From Acidobacteriaceae bacterium (lineage in GTDB: Bacteria > Acidobacteriota > Terriglobia > Terriglobales > Acidobacteriaceae): DNA of 6,759 bases. The stretch is taken from contig PMCH01000187.1 of assembly GCA_003154055.1 (NCBI GenBank), positions 3,407-10,165 of the forward strand, in the 5' to 3' direction. Numbering within the stretch: position 1 is the stretch's first letter; each line of letters opens with the position of its first letter. The notes beneath the pieces are model-generated. The model was given only the letters and a program-made list of their open reading frames with translations. It did no database searches and was not told the origin of the DNA. Below, piece after piece: positions 1 to 6,759 of this stretch. The translations under genes were made by a program, and so were the position numbers.

Positions 1-3000
1 AAGCTGACCTTGGCCGAGAACTGAACGCCGCGGGGTCCTCCGCCTCCGAGGAATGGGTTGCCGATGCCCACGTCACCAGTTGTGGTAAGGGGATAGGAAC
101 CCGAATGTTGCCCCGTCGCTGGATCAGGTGATCCAGGATCGGCGATAAACCCAGGCAGAATTGGACTTGCGAAGTTCGGGTGGTTGAGAACGTTGAAGAA
201 CTCCGCGCGGAACTGAACGGTCAACCTCTCGGTGATCGCCGTGTCCTTGAAGATGGAGAAGTTGAACTCCTTGAAAGCGGGTCCGCGAAGCGAGTTGCGA
301 CCAAGGTTGCCGAAGTGGCGCGTCCCCGGCACGCAGTTGCTTTCGTCGGTCGCGCCGGGATTCTGATTGCCATCCCAAGTGCACGGTACAGCGAACGAAC
401 CTAGGTTAAGGAAGTTGCCCGGCAAACTCCCATACTGAATTGGCCCAGTCACATCCGGCCGGTCAAATCCCTGCCCTGCTCCCGAGTAGTCGCCTTCGAA
501 GAAATAGTTCAGATGGAAGGGTTGGCCGTCCTGCAGGCTGAGCACCCCGTCAATTCCCCAGCCGTTCTTCACCTTCGACATACCACCGCCCCACTTCGGG
601 AAGTTGTAGCCGAAGTTCCACGTCAAGCGCCGCCGGATATCGAAGCTTGAGTTTCCACGCTCCGCCCCGGGAATCAGGCTGTTCTGCGGTTGCGCCTGGT
701 TGGGGATGAAGTCTTCGCTGTCGCTGGCATCATCAATCGCGTGCGACCAGACGAAGTTCACCTGCGACGTCAAGCCGTGCCAGTTGCTGGTGCGCAAACT
801 GGTCTGCACCGCGTGATAAATCGAGCTCGCTTTGGACTCTTCTAGGTTGATGTAAAAGGGCAGCGCGTCGGGAAACTGCCGTGGCACTCCGTAGCTGTTG
901 ATGCAACCGCACTCCAGGTCTGCCGCTGTGATCTGGGCCTGGCTCGGCTGGTTGATATCCCGGAAGCGGAACAGCTTGGTTCCCTTGGTGCCGACGTATC
1001 CGACCTGCAGCATCGTACGCCCGCCCAACGACTGTTGCAGATTCAGATTGAAGTTCTGCACGTAGGGCGTGCGCAGTTTCGGATCCGCTCCGAAAAACTC
1101 ACCCAAGGGGGATGGGCTGGTGGCGTCAAACACCGGCAAGTTCTGGTCGAGCGCGCCGCCCAGCAGTCCCAGCGAAGAGATGGCTGCCGGGCCAACGCCC
1201 GCATAAGCAGGGCCCGGGCAGAACCCGCAATTCCAGGGGAAGTGGCCCAGGAAAATGTCCTGCGCGAAGGCATCGTAATACATGCCCCATCCCCCGCGGA
1301 TGACCGTCTTGCCCTTCCCAGTGAAGTCGTATGCAAAGGCCACCCGCGGTGCAAAGTTGTTGTAGTCCTTGCCATACAGTTGGCCAGCAGGTACCTCTGT
1401 ACCGGTGCCGGTGTCGAAGCGATAGTAAAGAGCATTCTTCTCTTTGGAGACACCGAAGTAGTCCCAGCGCAGGCCAAGGTTCAGGGTCAAGCGTGGCGTC
1501 CAGCGGAAGCTGTCCTGGATGTAGAAGCCGTGGCTGTTTTCGGAGGTGTGCCGCAGCGTATTGCCGAGTCGCTGCGCGCCACCGGAGGGTACGCCAGCGA
1601 GAAAGCCGGTCAGGTCATCGAAGCCCAGCTTGCCGCGGAACGTGTTCTCGAGCACCTGCATGATGGTGGTGCGCCGGAACTCATAGCCGAACTTGATGTC
1701 GTGCTTGCCAGCCTTCCACGAGTAGTTGTCAATGAAATGCCAGTTGGCGTCCACGCGGTTCCGGGGAACACCGTTGGTCGCGCCGATCTGAGAAAAGTCG
1801 CCTACGCCGATCGCCGGCAGGCCACCTTCATACGGACCAGTTCCGGTATTCAGCCCGATTGAGGATGGGTCGAAGGATCGGTCTTCCGGAAAGAACCCTT
1901 CGGCGAAGCGGTTCCAGCCGAGGCGCGCCTCGTTCACTTGAGCCGAGTTCACCACCTTCACCCAGGAGAGCGAAACCAACTGCACCCGGGTCGGCGTAAC
2001 CGTGTTGAAGCCGGGCAGAATACCGGCCGCTAACTGCGCGAACGGGAAACTCTGGTCGCTGTCTCCAAAGTAATAGCGTCCCGTCAGGAGGTTATTGGGA
2101 TTGAAGTTGTGATCCACCTTCGCGATCATGCTGTCCACGCGGTTCTTGAATTTGCTGGATACCGCGAGGTTGGGACCATCCACACAGCCGACATCGTTCC
2201 CCGTTCCGGGATCGCTGACGGCAAAATTTGGATCCTCAATATTCGGCGTGGGCCATGGATTCCGTGCAAGAAGAGCATTGATCACGGGATTTACCACCGG
2301 CGTCACACCCGTAACGCCGTCTCCACCGAGTTCATCAAATGCAATCTGGCGGGGATCGGGTACGCAACTCGTCCCGGCCTGTGCGCCCGACTCGCGCTGC
2401 CCTTCGTAGTTCACGTAGAAGAAGGTCTTGTTCTTCGCGATGGGACCACCCAGAGAACCACCGAATTGGTTGTTGTGAAACGGGTCCTGCGATCCGGCGG
2501 TGTTGAAGAAATTCCGCGCGCCGCCAACCGAACTGGTCCGGTTGAACTCCAGTAGCGACCCATGCAACTGGTTGGTGCCGCTCTTGGTCACGATGTTAAC
2601 GACGGCGCCGCTATTCCTCCCGTACTCAGCCTCTCCGTTTGAGATCACGTTCATCTCGCCGACGGCGTCGATGGGCAAAATTGTCGCTGGATCGCCGAAG
2701 ACGCCCGGCTCGTTGATGGCCGGGTCGTTGCGATACCCGTCATTCATGTCCGTACCGTCGAGCAGGAAGTTATTGGCGCGCCCGCGCGAGCCGTTCATCG
2801 AAAACGTACCGAACGATCCTGGGGAATCAGAAATCTGGTCTGGGGATCCCGCCACACCCGGGTTCAGATAAATCAGTTTTGTGTAATCGCGACCGTTGAC
2901 CGGGATGTTTGCAATCGTCTCGGAGGTCAGCGTTCCGCCCAATTCCGCCGAGGTCGTTTCCACCTGCGGCAGCAAGTCGCCTGCAACCTCTACCTTTTCC

Positions 3001-3335
3001 GAAACCTGGCCGGTCTTGAACTGCGCGTCCACTCTGCGCTCGGTGGCCACGTTCACTTCCACGTTGTTCGTCACCGCGGTCTGGAATCCGCTCTGCGTAA
3101 CGGTCACGGTGTAGGACCCAATCGGCAATTCGGGGATGGAATAGCTGCCGTCGGTGCTGGTGGTGGTGGTGCGCTCCAGGCCCGTGCCCACATTGCGAAC
3201 CTTCACCGTCGCTCCGGCCACGACCGCTCCGGATGGATCGGTGACGGTGCCGAGGATCGTTCCTCGAAATGTCTGGGCCACCAGACTGACGGTTGTCAGG
3301 AGGAAAAAGACCGCGACCACAAAACGTAGTTTCAT
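1..3335 (-). CDS. Oar-like TonB-dependent outer-membrane receptor (3' end just outside window)
   Basis: I read this frame codon by codon from the ATG at 3335 to the window edge and found no stop: 1111 full codons plus two bases (TTN, Phe or Leu). Residues 1-21 form a signal peptide (MKLRF, a hydrophobic VVAVFFLL core, then SLVAQ). Residues about 24-110 are a carboxypeptidase-regulatory-like beta-sandwich (GTILGTVTDPSG, DGSYSIPELPIGSYTVTV). Residues about 120-255 are the plug, with IPVNGRDYT at 144-152, LNPGV at 157-161, LDGTD at 192-196 and NIVTKSGTN at 247-255. The rest is a large barrel. The last visible residues, QFSAKVS plus a probable Phe, are a typical outer-membrane barrel end, so the stop should lie just beyond base 1. 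Such receptors use TonB energy to import ligands across the outer membrane; the substrate cannot be told. The ATG is the only start after an in-frame stop at 3420-3422. All eight cysteines lie in the barrel. No clear TonB box was recognised. Confidence 0.93.
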   Translation of the reverse strand, partial: MKLRFVVAVFFLLTTVSLVAQTFRGTILGTVTDPSGAVVAGATVKVRNVGTGLERTTTTSTDGSYSIPELPIGSYTVTVTQSGFQTAVTNNVEVNVATERRVDAQFKTGQVSEKVEVAGDLLPQVETTSAELGGTLTSETIANIPVNGRDYTKLIYLNPGVAGSPDQISDSPGSFGTFSMNGSRGRANNFLLDGTDMNDGYRNDPAINEPGVFGDPATILPIDAVGEMNVISNGEAEYGRNSGAVVNIVTKSGTNQLHGSLLEFNRTSSVGGARNFFNTAGSQDPFHNNQFGGSLGGPIAKNKTFFYVNYEGQRESGAQAGTSCVPDPRQIAFDELGGDGVTGVTPVVNPVINALLARNPWPTPNIEDPNFAVSDPGTGNDVGCVDGPNLAVSSKFKNRVDSMIAKVDHNFNPNNLLTGRYYFGDSDQSFPFAQLAAGILPGFNTVTPTRVQLVSLSWVKVVNSAQVNEARLGWNRFAEGFFPEDRSFDPSSIGLNTGTGPYEGGLPAIGVGDFSQIGATNGVPRNRVDANWHFIDNYSWKAGKHDIKFGYEFRRTTIMQVLENTFRGKLGFDDLTGFLAGVPSGGAQRLGNTLRHTSENSHGFYIQDSFRWTPRLTLNLGLRWDYFGVSKEKNALYYRFDTGTGTEVPAGQLYGKDYNNFAPRVAFAYDFTGKGKTVIRGGWGMYYDAFAQDIFLGHFPWNCGFCPGPAYAGVGPAAISSLGLLGGALDQNLPVFDATSPSPLGEFFGADPKLRTPYVQNFNLNLQQSLGGRTMLQVGYVGTKGTKLFRFRDINQPSQAQITAADLECGCINSYGVPRQFPDALPFYINLEESKASSIYHAVQTSLRTSNWHGLTSQVNFVWSHAIDDASDSEDFIPNQAQPQNSLIPGAERGNSSFDIRRRLTWNFGYNFPKWGGGMSKVKNGWGIDGVLSLQDGQPFHLNYFFEGDYSGAGQGFDRPDVTGPIQYGSLPGNFLNLGSFAVPCTWDGNQNPGATDESNCVPGTRHFGNLGRNSLRGPAFKEFNFSIFKDTAITERLTVQFRAEFFNVLNHPNFASPILPGFIADPGSPDPATGQHSGSYPLTTTGDVGIGNPFLGGGGPRGVQFSAKVS

Positions 3336-3345
3336 GTCCCCACTT

Positions 3346-3352
3346 CTCCTTT
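3346..3352 (-). promoter_or_regulatory. Ribosome binding site of the Oar-like receptor
   Basis: On the minus strand AAAGGAG lies 10 bases before the ATG at 3335. It is a strong Shine-Dalgarno match. Together with the absence of any other in-frame start below the stop at 3420-3422, it fixes the start of the receptor gene. Confidence 0.8.
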
Positions 3353-3418
3353 GTCGCGAGTTCTTGGAGCAGACCGCTTCCCGCGCACAAGTCGATAGGC
3401 TTACTTTTGAGTTGCGGC

Positions 3419-3424
3419 ATTATA
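3419..3424 (-). promoter_or_regulatory. Candidate -10 element (TATAAT) for the receptor gene
   Basis: A perfect TATAAT is read on the minus strand at 3424-3419. It would place transcription start near 3412 and give a leader of roughly 75 bases. The -35 position at a 17-base spacing (3442-3447) reads ACAATT, a poor match to TTGACA, and there is no extended -10 TGn. If this is a sigma-70 promoter it may therefore need an activator; that is inference. Its place between a terminator and the receptor start supports the assignment. Confidence 0.5.
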
Positions 3425-3435
3425 GACCGTCCGCC

Positions 3436-3477
3436 CCCACAAATTGTGCGAGAACTTTAGCGAAACGATTTTGTGGG
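3436..3477. promoter_or_regulatory. Palindrome and inverted repeat over the -35 region (possible operator)
   Basis: CACAAATTGTG at 3438-3448 is a palindrome with 5-base arms around one central base, and it overlaps the expected -35 position. Separately, CCCACAAA (3436-3443) is repeated in perfect inverted orientation as TTTGTGGG (3470-3477), with the two arm centres 34 bases apart, close to three helical turns. This arrangement is what a dimeric regulator binding two sites might use. No known regulator consensus is recognised, so the function is inferred. Confidence 0.35.
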
Positions 3478-3498
3478 AGAATCGACCCGCACGCTTTC

Positions 3499-3514
3499 CG
3501 CTGAGAACTCAGCG
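3499..3514. repeat. 16-base palindrome upstream of the receptor promoter
   Basis: CGCTGAG (3499-3505) and CTCAGCG (3508-3514) are perfect inverted arms around the two bases AA. The site lies about 75 bases upstream of the TATAAT and about 28 bases beyond the terminator stem. It has no T-tract on either side, so it is not itself an obvious terminator. It could be a protein-binding site or a small hairpin. Confidence 0.4.
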
Positions 3515-3515
3515 C

Positions 3516-3525
3516 CCTTCGAAGG
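3516..3525. repeat. 10-base perfect palindrome CCTTCGAAGG
   Basis: CCTTCGAAGG is self-complementary and starts one base after the 16-base palindrome that ends at 3514. Ten-base palindromes occur by chance, so this is worth noting mainly because it abuts the larger one. Confidence 0.3.
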
Positions 3526-3542
3526 ACGGCATTCGCGCAAAC

Positions 3543-3571
3543 AAAAAGCCCTCGGAACCATGTCCGAGGGC
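3543..3571 (-). terminator. Intrinsic terminator after the plugless barrel gene
   Basis: On the minus strand, GCCCTCGGA (3571-3563) pairs perfectly with TCCGAGGGC (3556-3548) around a six-base loop. The stem is 9 base pairs and GC-rich, and it is followed at once by five T residues (3547-3543). It begins 31 bases beyond the stop codon at 3603-3605. It is a textbook Rho-independent terminator, and it separates the GWxTD/barrel unit from the receptor gene. Read on the plus strand the stem has no T-tract, so it acts in one direction. Confidence 0.85.
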
Positions 3572-3602
3572 CAAACGACAAATTCTGGCATTACCGATTC
3601 GA

Positions 3603-5291
3603 CTAGAAGCTGAACGCCACTCCGCCGCGCACTGAGCGCGCTGCCTGCACCAGATACACGGTGCGTCCATCGTTTCCTACCACCGGCACATAGCCCTGGG
3701 CCAGCAAGTTGCGCAAGTCCACCAACAGCTCCATGTGTCCGGAGAGGAAACCGGCGGGAATCGGCTGGCGCACGAAAAGGTTCAGGTAAGGATCGGATTG
3801 TCCCGCCGAAACGTTGAAGACATCCACCGGCGTCAGAGCCTGCCCGCTGGTCCAGCGGTAGGAGGCAATCCAGTGAGTCTTGGCGTGCGGGATGCTGCCG
3901 CTGAACTTGGCAGCCACGGCGTGGCGACGCTCGGTGCGCATCCAATCGCGCGCATCCTGCAACTCGACATCGGGACGCGTCAGATCCAGCACGCCGCCAT
4001 AGGCGTAGTCCAGGGTGGCAGTCAAATCCGACAGCAGCTTGCGCTGCAGCACGAGGCGCAAGCCGCTGGTCTCAAGGTCGTTGCCCTGATAGTTGAAAGT
4101 GCCCGAGTAGATGTCGGGGAGGACTTCGCCCGACCCTGCCGCCAACTCGCCCACGCCGGTCAGGGCTGGATCCGCCACGCGATCGGAATAAAAAGCAACC
4201 TGCAGGCTGTTCTTGCCAGCGCGCTGCGAGACGGAAATTTCCTGGTGATGCGCCCGCTCCACCGCCGGCGCAAATCGAGTGATGCTCATCCGCGGGCTGG
4301 TCTCGCTCAGGTCCGAGGGCGCGGAATCGAATCCTTTTTCCATCCGAGTATTGGGGATGGAACTGGCGTACTGGTATTCCAGCACGGTGTTGGGCGTCAG
4401 GTGCAAATCGGCCGACCCGAACGGCTTGAATGCGTTCACGCGTCCCATGAACTGGATGGTCTGCAGCTCGCTGCCGAACTTGAGTTCCAGAATGTCGCCC
4501 ACCGTCATCCGGTCGGAGGTCATCAGCGACAGCGCCTGGAGTGCCGAGTTGTGCTGGTTGTTCACCTCCGGCGAAGTGATTCGCCGCACCGTGAACGCAA
4601 CCGTAGGCTCGAACCCGTTGTTGAAGTGGCTGGAGTAGGACGTCCGCAGCACCGCCGTCGGAACACCTTGCCCGTAGCCGACATTGCCATTCAGCGTCAG
4701 TGTCCCGGACGACATCAGCGAGTGTTCCACGGAAAAGCCCGTGCTCATGTCGGAGGCGCTGCCGAAGCCGCGGGATGGCGAACCCGCCATGAATGTGAGA
4801 GTCCCCTTCAGGCTGCGATCTTCGCCGCCGTCCGCGTTCTGAACCGCCGCCGTCGTGCCGTCCGGCAAGGCGCGCAGGATGGGACGGTTCGAGACCGAGC
4901 GCAGCGTCCATTTCCAGTCGTCGTCATCCAACGGTCCGCGCAAGGGGCCAAGCTGGATGGCTTCGAACAGGGTGGTCAAGGTTACGTTGACCATCAACTT
5001 CGCGCCCGGACGCACCCCGATCTTCTCGCGCAGCGTGGGCAGGAACGAAGGCGCGCTCACCTTGAGGCTGTAGACCCCGGGTAGCACGCCCGAAATCGAG
5101 TAGAAGCCGTGGTCGTCGGTGAAGGCTTTCACACTGGCCACCGCGGACCCGAGAACTTCCACGGCCGCACCCATTTGAGGCGACCCGCTCCCGTTGCGAA
5201 CGTATCCGGAGATCGTGCCCGGCCCGTCCGCGGACCACGCCGGAAGCGACAGGCTCATGACCGCCACGAGGAACCCGAGCTTACGGAACAT
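3603..5291 (-). CDS. Exported carboxypeptidase-regulatory-like domain protein with a plugless outer-membrane barrel
   Basis: Complete, 562 residues. MFRKLGFLVAVMSLSLPAWS is a signal peptide with cleavage near residue 20 or 21. Residues about 24-108 form a carboxypeptidase-regulatory-like beta-sandwich (GTISGYVRNGSG, then GFYSISGVLPGVYSLKV), the same type as in the receptor at 1-3335. Residues 122-131 are an unusual DDDDWKWTLR linker. From about 145 on the sequence alternates polar and hydrophobic residues in strand-like segments and ends in GGVAFSF, a typical barrel terminus with a final Phe. No plug motifs are seen between the sandwich and the barrel, so TonB-driven import is not supported. 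There are no cysteines. The frame also opens upstream at a TTG (5336) overlapping the previous gene, but the ATG at 5291 has a ribosome binding site and gives a clean signal peptide. It is probably co-transcribed with the GWxTD gene, 31 bases away. Function unknown; it may be a porin-like or scaffold barrel. Confidence 0.85.
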   Translation of the reverse strand: MFRKLGFLVAVMSLSLPAWSADGPGTISGYVRNGSGSPQMGAAVEVLGSAVASVKAFTDDHGFYSISGVLPGVYSLKVSAPSFLPTLREKIGVRPGAKLMVNVTLTTLFEAIQLGPLRGPLDDDDWKWTLRSVSNRPILRALPDGTTAAVQNADGGEDRSLKGTLTFMAGSPSRGFGSASDMSTGFSVEHSLMSSGTLTLNGNVGYGQGVPTAVLRTSYSSHFNNGFEPTVAFTVRRITSPEVNNQHNSALQALSLMTSDRMTVGDILELKFGSELQTIQFMGRVNAFKPFGSADLHLTPNTVLEYQYASSIPNTRMEKGFDSAPSDLSETSPRMSITRFAPAVERAHHQEISVSQRAGKNSLQVAFYSDRVADPALTGVGELAAGSGEVLPDIYSGTFNYQGNDLETSGLRLVLQRKLLSDLTATLDYAYGGVLDLTRPDVELQDARDWMRTERRHAVAAKFSGSIPHAKTHWIASYRWTSGQALTPVDVFNVSAGQSDPYLNLFVRQPIPAGFLSGHMELLVDLRNLLAQGYVPVVGNDGRTVYLVQAARSVRGGVAFSF

Positions 5292-5297
5292 GTCTCC

Positions 5298-5303
5298 CAC
5301 CTT
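5298..5303 (-). promoter_or_regulatory. Ribosome binding site deciding the start of the plugless barrel gene
   Basis: AAGGTG is read on the minus strand in the 31-base gap between the GWxTD stop and the ATG at 5291, with a six-base spacer. It favours the ATG over the in-frame TTG at 5334-5336, which would add 15 residues ahead of the signal peptide and overlap the upstream gene. Confidence 0.65.
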
Positions 5304-5322
5304 TAGGAAGCCAGGCAGCGGG

Positions 5323-6759
5323 CTATTCCACGGCAAAACTGACCGCGGGGTTCACCATCTGCTTGGAAAGGTTGTCGTTCACTTTGATTTCGATCTTGTA
5401 GACACCCGGCTGCAGGTTCGCCGCCGACAGCGTCTTCTGAAGCGTGACCTGATCGCCCACGTTGCCCATCGTCTCCGTGGATTCAACCGTGTGGATGACC
5501 GCCTTGTTGGCCGCGTCCATCACGTTGTACTCAATCGTGGCCGAAGGCTTGTGCGTCTTTTCGTCCACGCTCAGATTGTAGACCTGCATCCAGAAATTGA
5601 GCTTCTGGTTGCGCTTGAACGAGATCGGCTTGCCGTCCGAGCCTTGAACCCGGGGCCTGACCTTGGTCGTCCCAATCACAAAATTGCCCGTGCCCACGTT
5701 CTTGGTGGCCACTGGTTCCATCTGGTCGGCGATGATCAGCGACGAACTGCTCAACCGGTCTTCACTGAAGTCCGGGACCTGAATCGACCGGCTCCAGGTA
5801 CCGGTGCGGTCTCCGTTCACGTCCTTGACAACGATGTCGAGCTTGTAGCGGTTTTGGGCGATCCGCAAGGGCAGAGCTTTCCAGTAGACCGAGGCATTCT
5901 GAGCGGTCTTGGGCAGCAGCTCCGCGGGCACATCCACCTGTACGGTGTCTTCAAAGGTCTGCACAATCTTGCCGGTCAGCGTGGTGACCCGTCCAAAGAT
6001 GTTCACCGTTCCGCGCTCCACCCCGTCCTTGTTCTGAAAGGTAATGTCCCGGTTCTTGATTTGGACGGTGACGGGAACCAGCACGGTGTCGCTGGTGACC
6101 TTTACGAAGTCAGCCCGAACGTCAAACGGCATCGGGTTGAGGATGATCTTGTGGCTGACCAGTTCATTCTCGAGGTCCTTGAACTTGACTGCCGGCGCCT
6201 TGTTCAGCTTGGCGAACGTTTCCAGGCGCTCGAATTGCTTCGAGCCCTGGTCTCGGTTGAACGGCGATTGGCCCAGTTGTTCAAGGCCGCCGTTGGTGAA
6301 CCGGGAGGCCTTACTGGCCATTCCCATTTCTTCGTAAAGGGTCAGGCCGCCGTTGGGCGTGTACTTCAGAGCGTCTTTCTCAGACCGGTCGAGCGTCATG
6401 TGGTAGTCGCCGCACATGCAACTGTCCACGAACTCGATGATCACTTCCTGCCCAATATCCTCGATGTAGCGATACCGCCACGTCTCGAACGGGAAGGTGG
6501 AGGTTTGGCCGCCGCCTTCTTCCATGGGACGCTGATAGCTGCCGCCCGAAGGGTGCGACTCGATCTCATCGGCGGGCCCGAAAACGATATAGATCCGGCC
6601 GCGGTCGGTCTTCCAGCCGGGAATGCCAGCCGGGAAATGCTCGTTCGCGTACGCGAAGCGGCGATAGTGCTCTTCCTTGAATTCGTTTTCAATCGTGTCC
6701 GGGGTGGGATCGCGGCGCTGCCAGAAGGCCTCGATAAAGTTGTCGCGCTCTTCGTCGTT
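5323..6759 (-). CDS. GWxTD-domain protein, N-terminus beyond the window
   Basis: The frame is open from the window edge to the stop at 5323-5325: 478 residues are visible. The first in-frame Met (6525) lies inside the conserved domain, so the start is outside the window. The visible part opens with NDEERDNFIEAFWQRRDPTP, then EEHYRRFAYANEHF and the family signature GWKTD (visible residues 48-52, bases 6604-6618), followed by GRIYIVFGPADEIESHPSGG. A CMCGDYHM motif holds the only two cysteines (visible residues 114 and 116). From about residue 190 to the end the sequence is beta-rich and suggests two sandwich-like domains; the last carries LQPGVYKIEIKVND. GWxTD proteins are known from Acidobacteriota and related phyla, but I know of no established activity. 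A signal peptide is expected upstream and cannot be checked here. It is the first visible gene of a unit with the plugless barrel. Confidence 0.9.
   Translation of the reverse strand, partial: NDEERDNFIEAFWQRRDPTPDTIENEFKEEHYRRFAYANEHFPAGIPGWKTDRGRIYIVFGPADEIESHPSGGSYQRPMEEGGGQTSTFPFETWRYRYIEDIGQEVIIEFVDSCMCGDYHMTLDRSEKDALKYTPNGGLTLYEEMGMASKASRFTNGGLEQLGQSPFNRDQGSKQFERLETFAKLNKAPAVKFKDLENELVSHKIILNPMPFDVRADFVKVTSDTVLVPVTVQIKNRDITFQNKDGVERGTVNIFGRVTTLTGKIVQTFEDTVQVDVPAELLPKTAQNASVYWKALPLRIAQNRYKLDIVVKDVNGDRTGTWSRSIQVPDFSEDRLSSSSLIIADQMEPVATKNVGTGNFVIGTTKVRPRVQGSDGKPISFKRNQKLNFWMQVYNLSVDEKTHKPSATIEYNVMDAANKAVIHTVESTETMGNVGDQVTLQKTLSAANLQPGVYKIEIKVNDNLSKQMVNPAVSFAVE

Noticed and set aside
1..30. 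Receptor gene broken at the window edge
   Set aside because: The frame stays open to base 1 and ends in QFSAKVS plus a likely Phe, so it looks intact and merely cut by the window just before its stop.
1035..1862. 275-codon open frame on the plus strand, antisense to the receptor
   Set aside because: It lies wholly inside the receptor's barrel. It is the exact mirror of the coding codons (same codon phase on the opposite strand), where stops are rare, and shows no family features.
3157..3173. Short GGT repeat tract as a possible phase-variable repeat
   Set aside because: It is a run of four Thr codons (TTTT) in the regulatory-like domain. The unit is three bases, so slippage would not shift the frame, and the tract is short.
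2827..3420. 197-codon minus-strand frame over the receptor start
   Set aside because: It is out of phase with the receptor, has no good ribosome binding site, and its supposed start overlaps the TATAAT element.
4072..4911. 279-codon minus-strand frame inside the plugless barrel gene
   Set aside because: It overlaps the true frame out of phase and gives a Gly, Arg and His-rich product without domain motifs.
3735..5084. 449-codon open frame on the plus strand, antisense to the plugless barrel gene
   Set aside because: The opposite strand encodes a coherent protein with signal peptide, domain and barrel end. The plus-strand product is rich in Arg, His, Gln and Ala with no recognisable domain, as expected of a shadow frame in high-GC coding DNA.

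Overview
The window (6759 bases, all genes on the minus strand) reads like a high-GC member of the Acidobacteriota. This is an inference from the protein families: a very large Oar-like TonB-dependent receptor with an N-terminal carboxypeptidase-regulatory-like domain, and a GWxTD-domain protein beside a second, smaller barrel that carries the same type of N-terminal domain. There are no RNA genes, insertion sequences or CRISPR arrays, and nothing suggests recent transfer.

In the direction of transcription (right to left) the order is as follows. (1) 6759 to 5323: a GWxTD-domain protein whose N-terminus lies outside the window (478 residues visible). (2) After a 31-base gap that holds a ribosome binding site, 5291 to 3603: a 562-residue exported protein with a carboxypeptidase-regulatory-like domain, a short acidic and Trp-rich linker, and a predicted outer-membrane beta-barrel ending in Phe. 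It has no recognisable TonB plug. Genes 1 and 2 look co-transcribed. (3) At 3543-3571: a strong intrinsic terminator closing that unit. (4) At 3336-3542: a regulatory region with a perfect TATAAT -10 hexamer and several palindromes. (5) 3335 to 1: an Oar-like TonB-dependent receptor of about 1112 residues, open across the whole window and missing only its last base and stop codon.

Taken together this is an envelope locus: one unit makes a GWxTD protein plus a plugless barrel, and a separate unit makes a full receptor with plug and barrel. The most interesting element is the GWxTD/plugless-barrel pair, because neither family has a well-established function. A joint role in the outer membrane is inferred from tight linkage and predicted localisation only. 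Long open frames on the plus strand are shadows of these genes.
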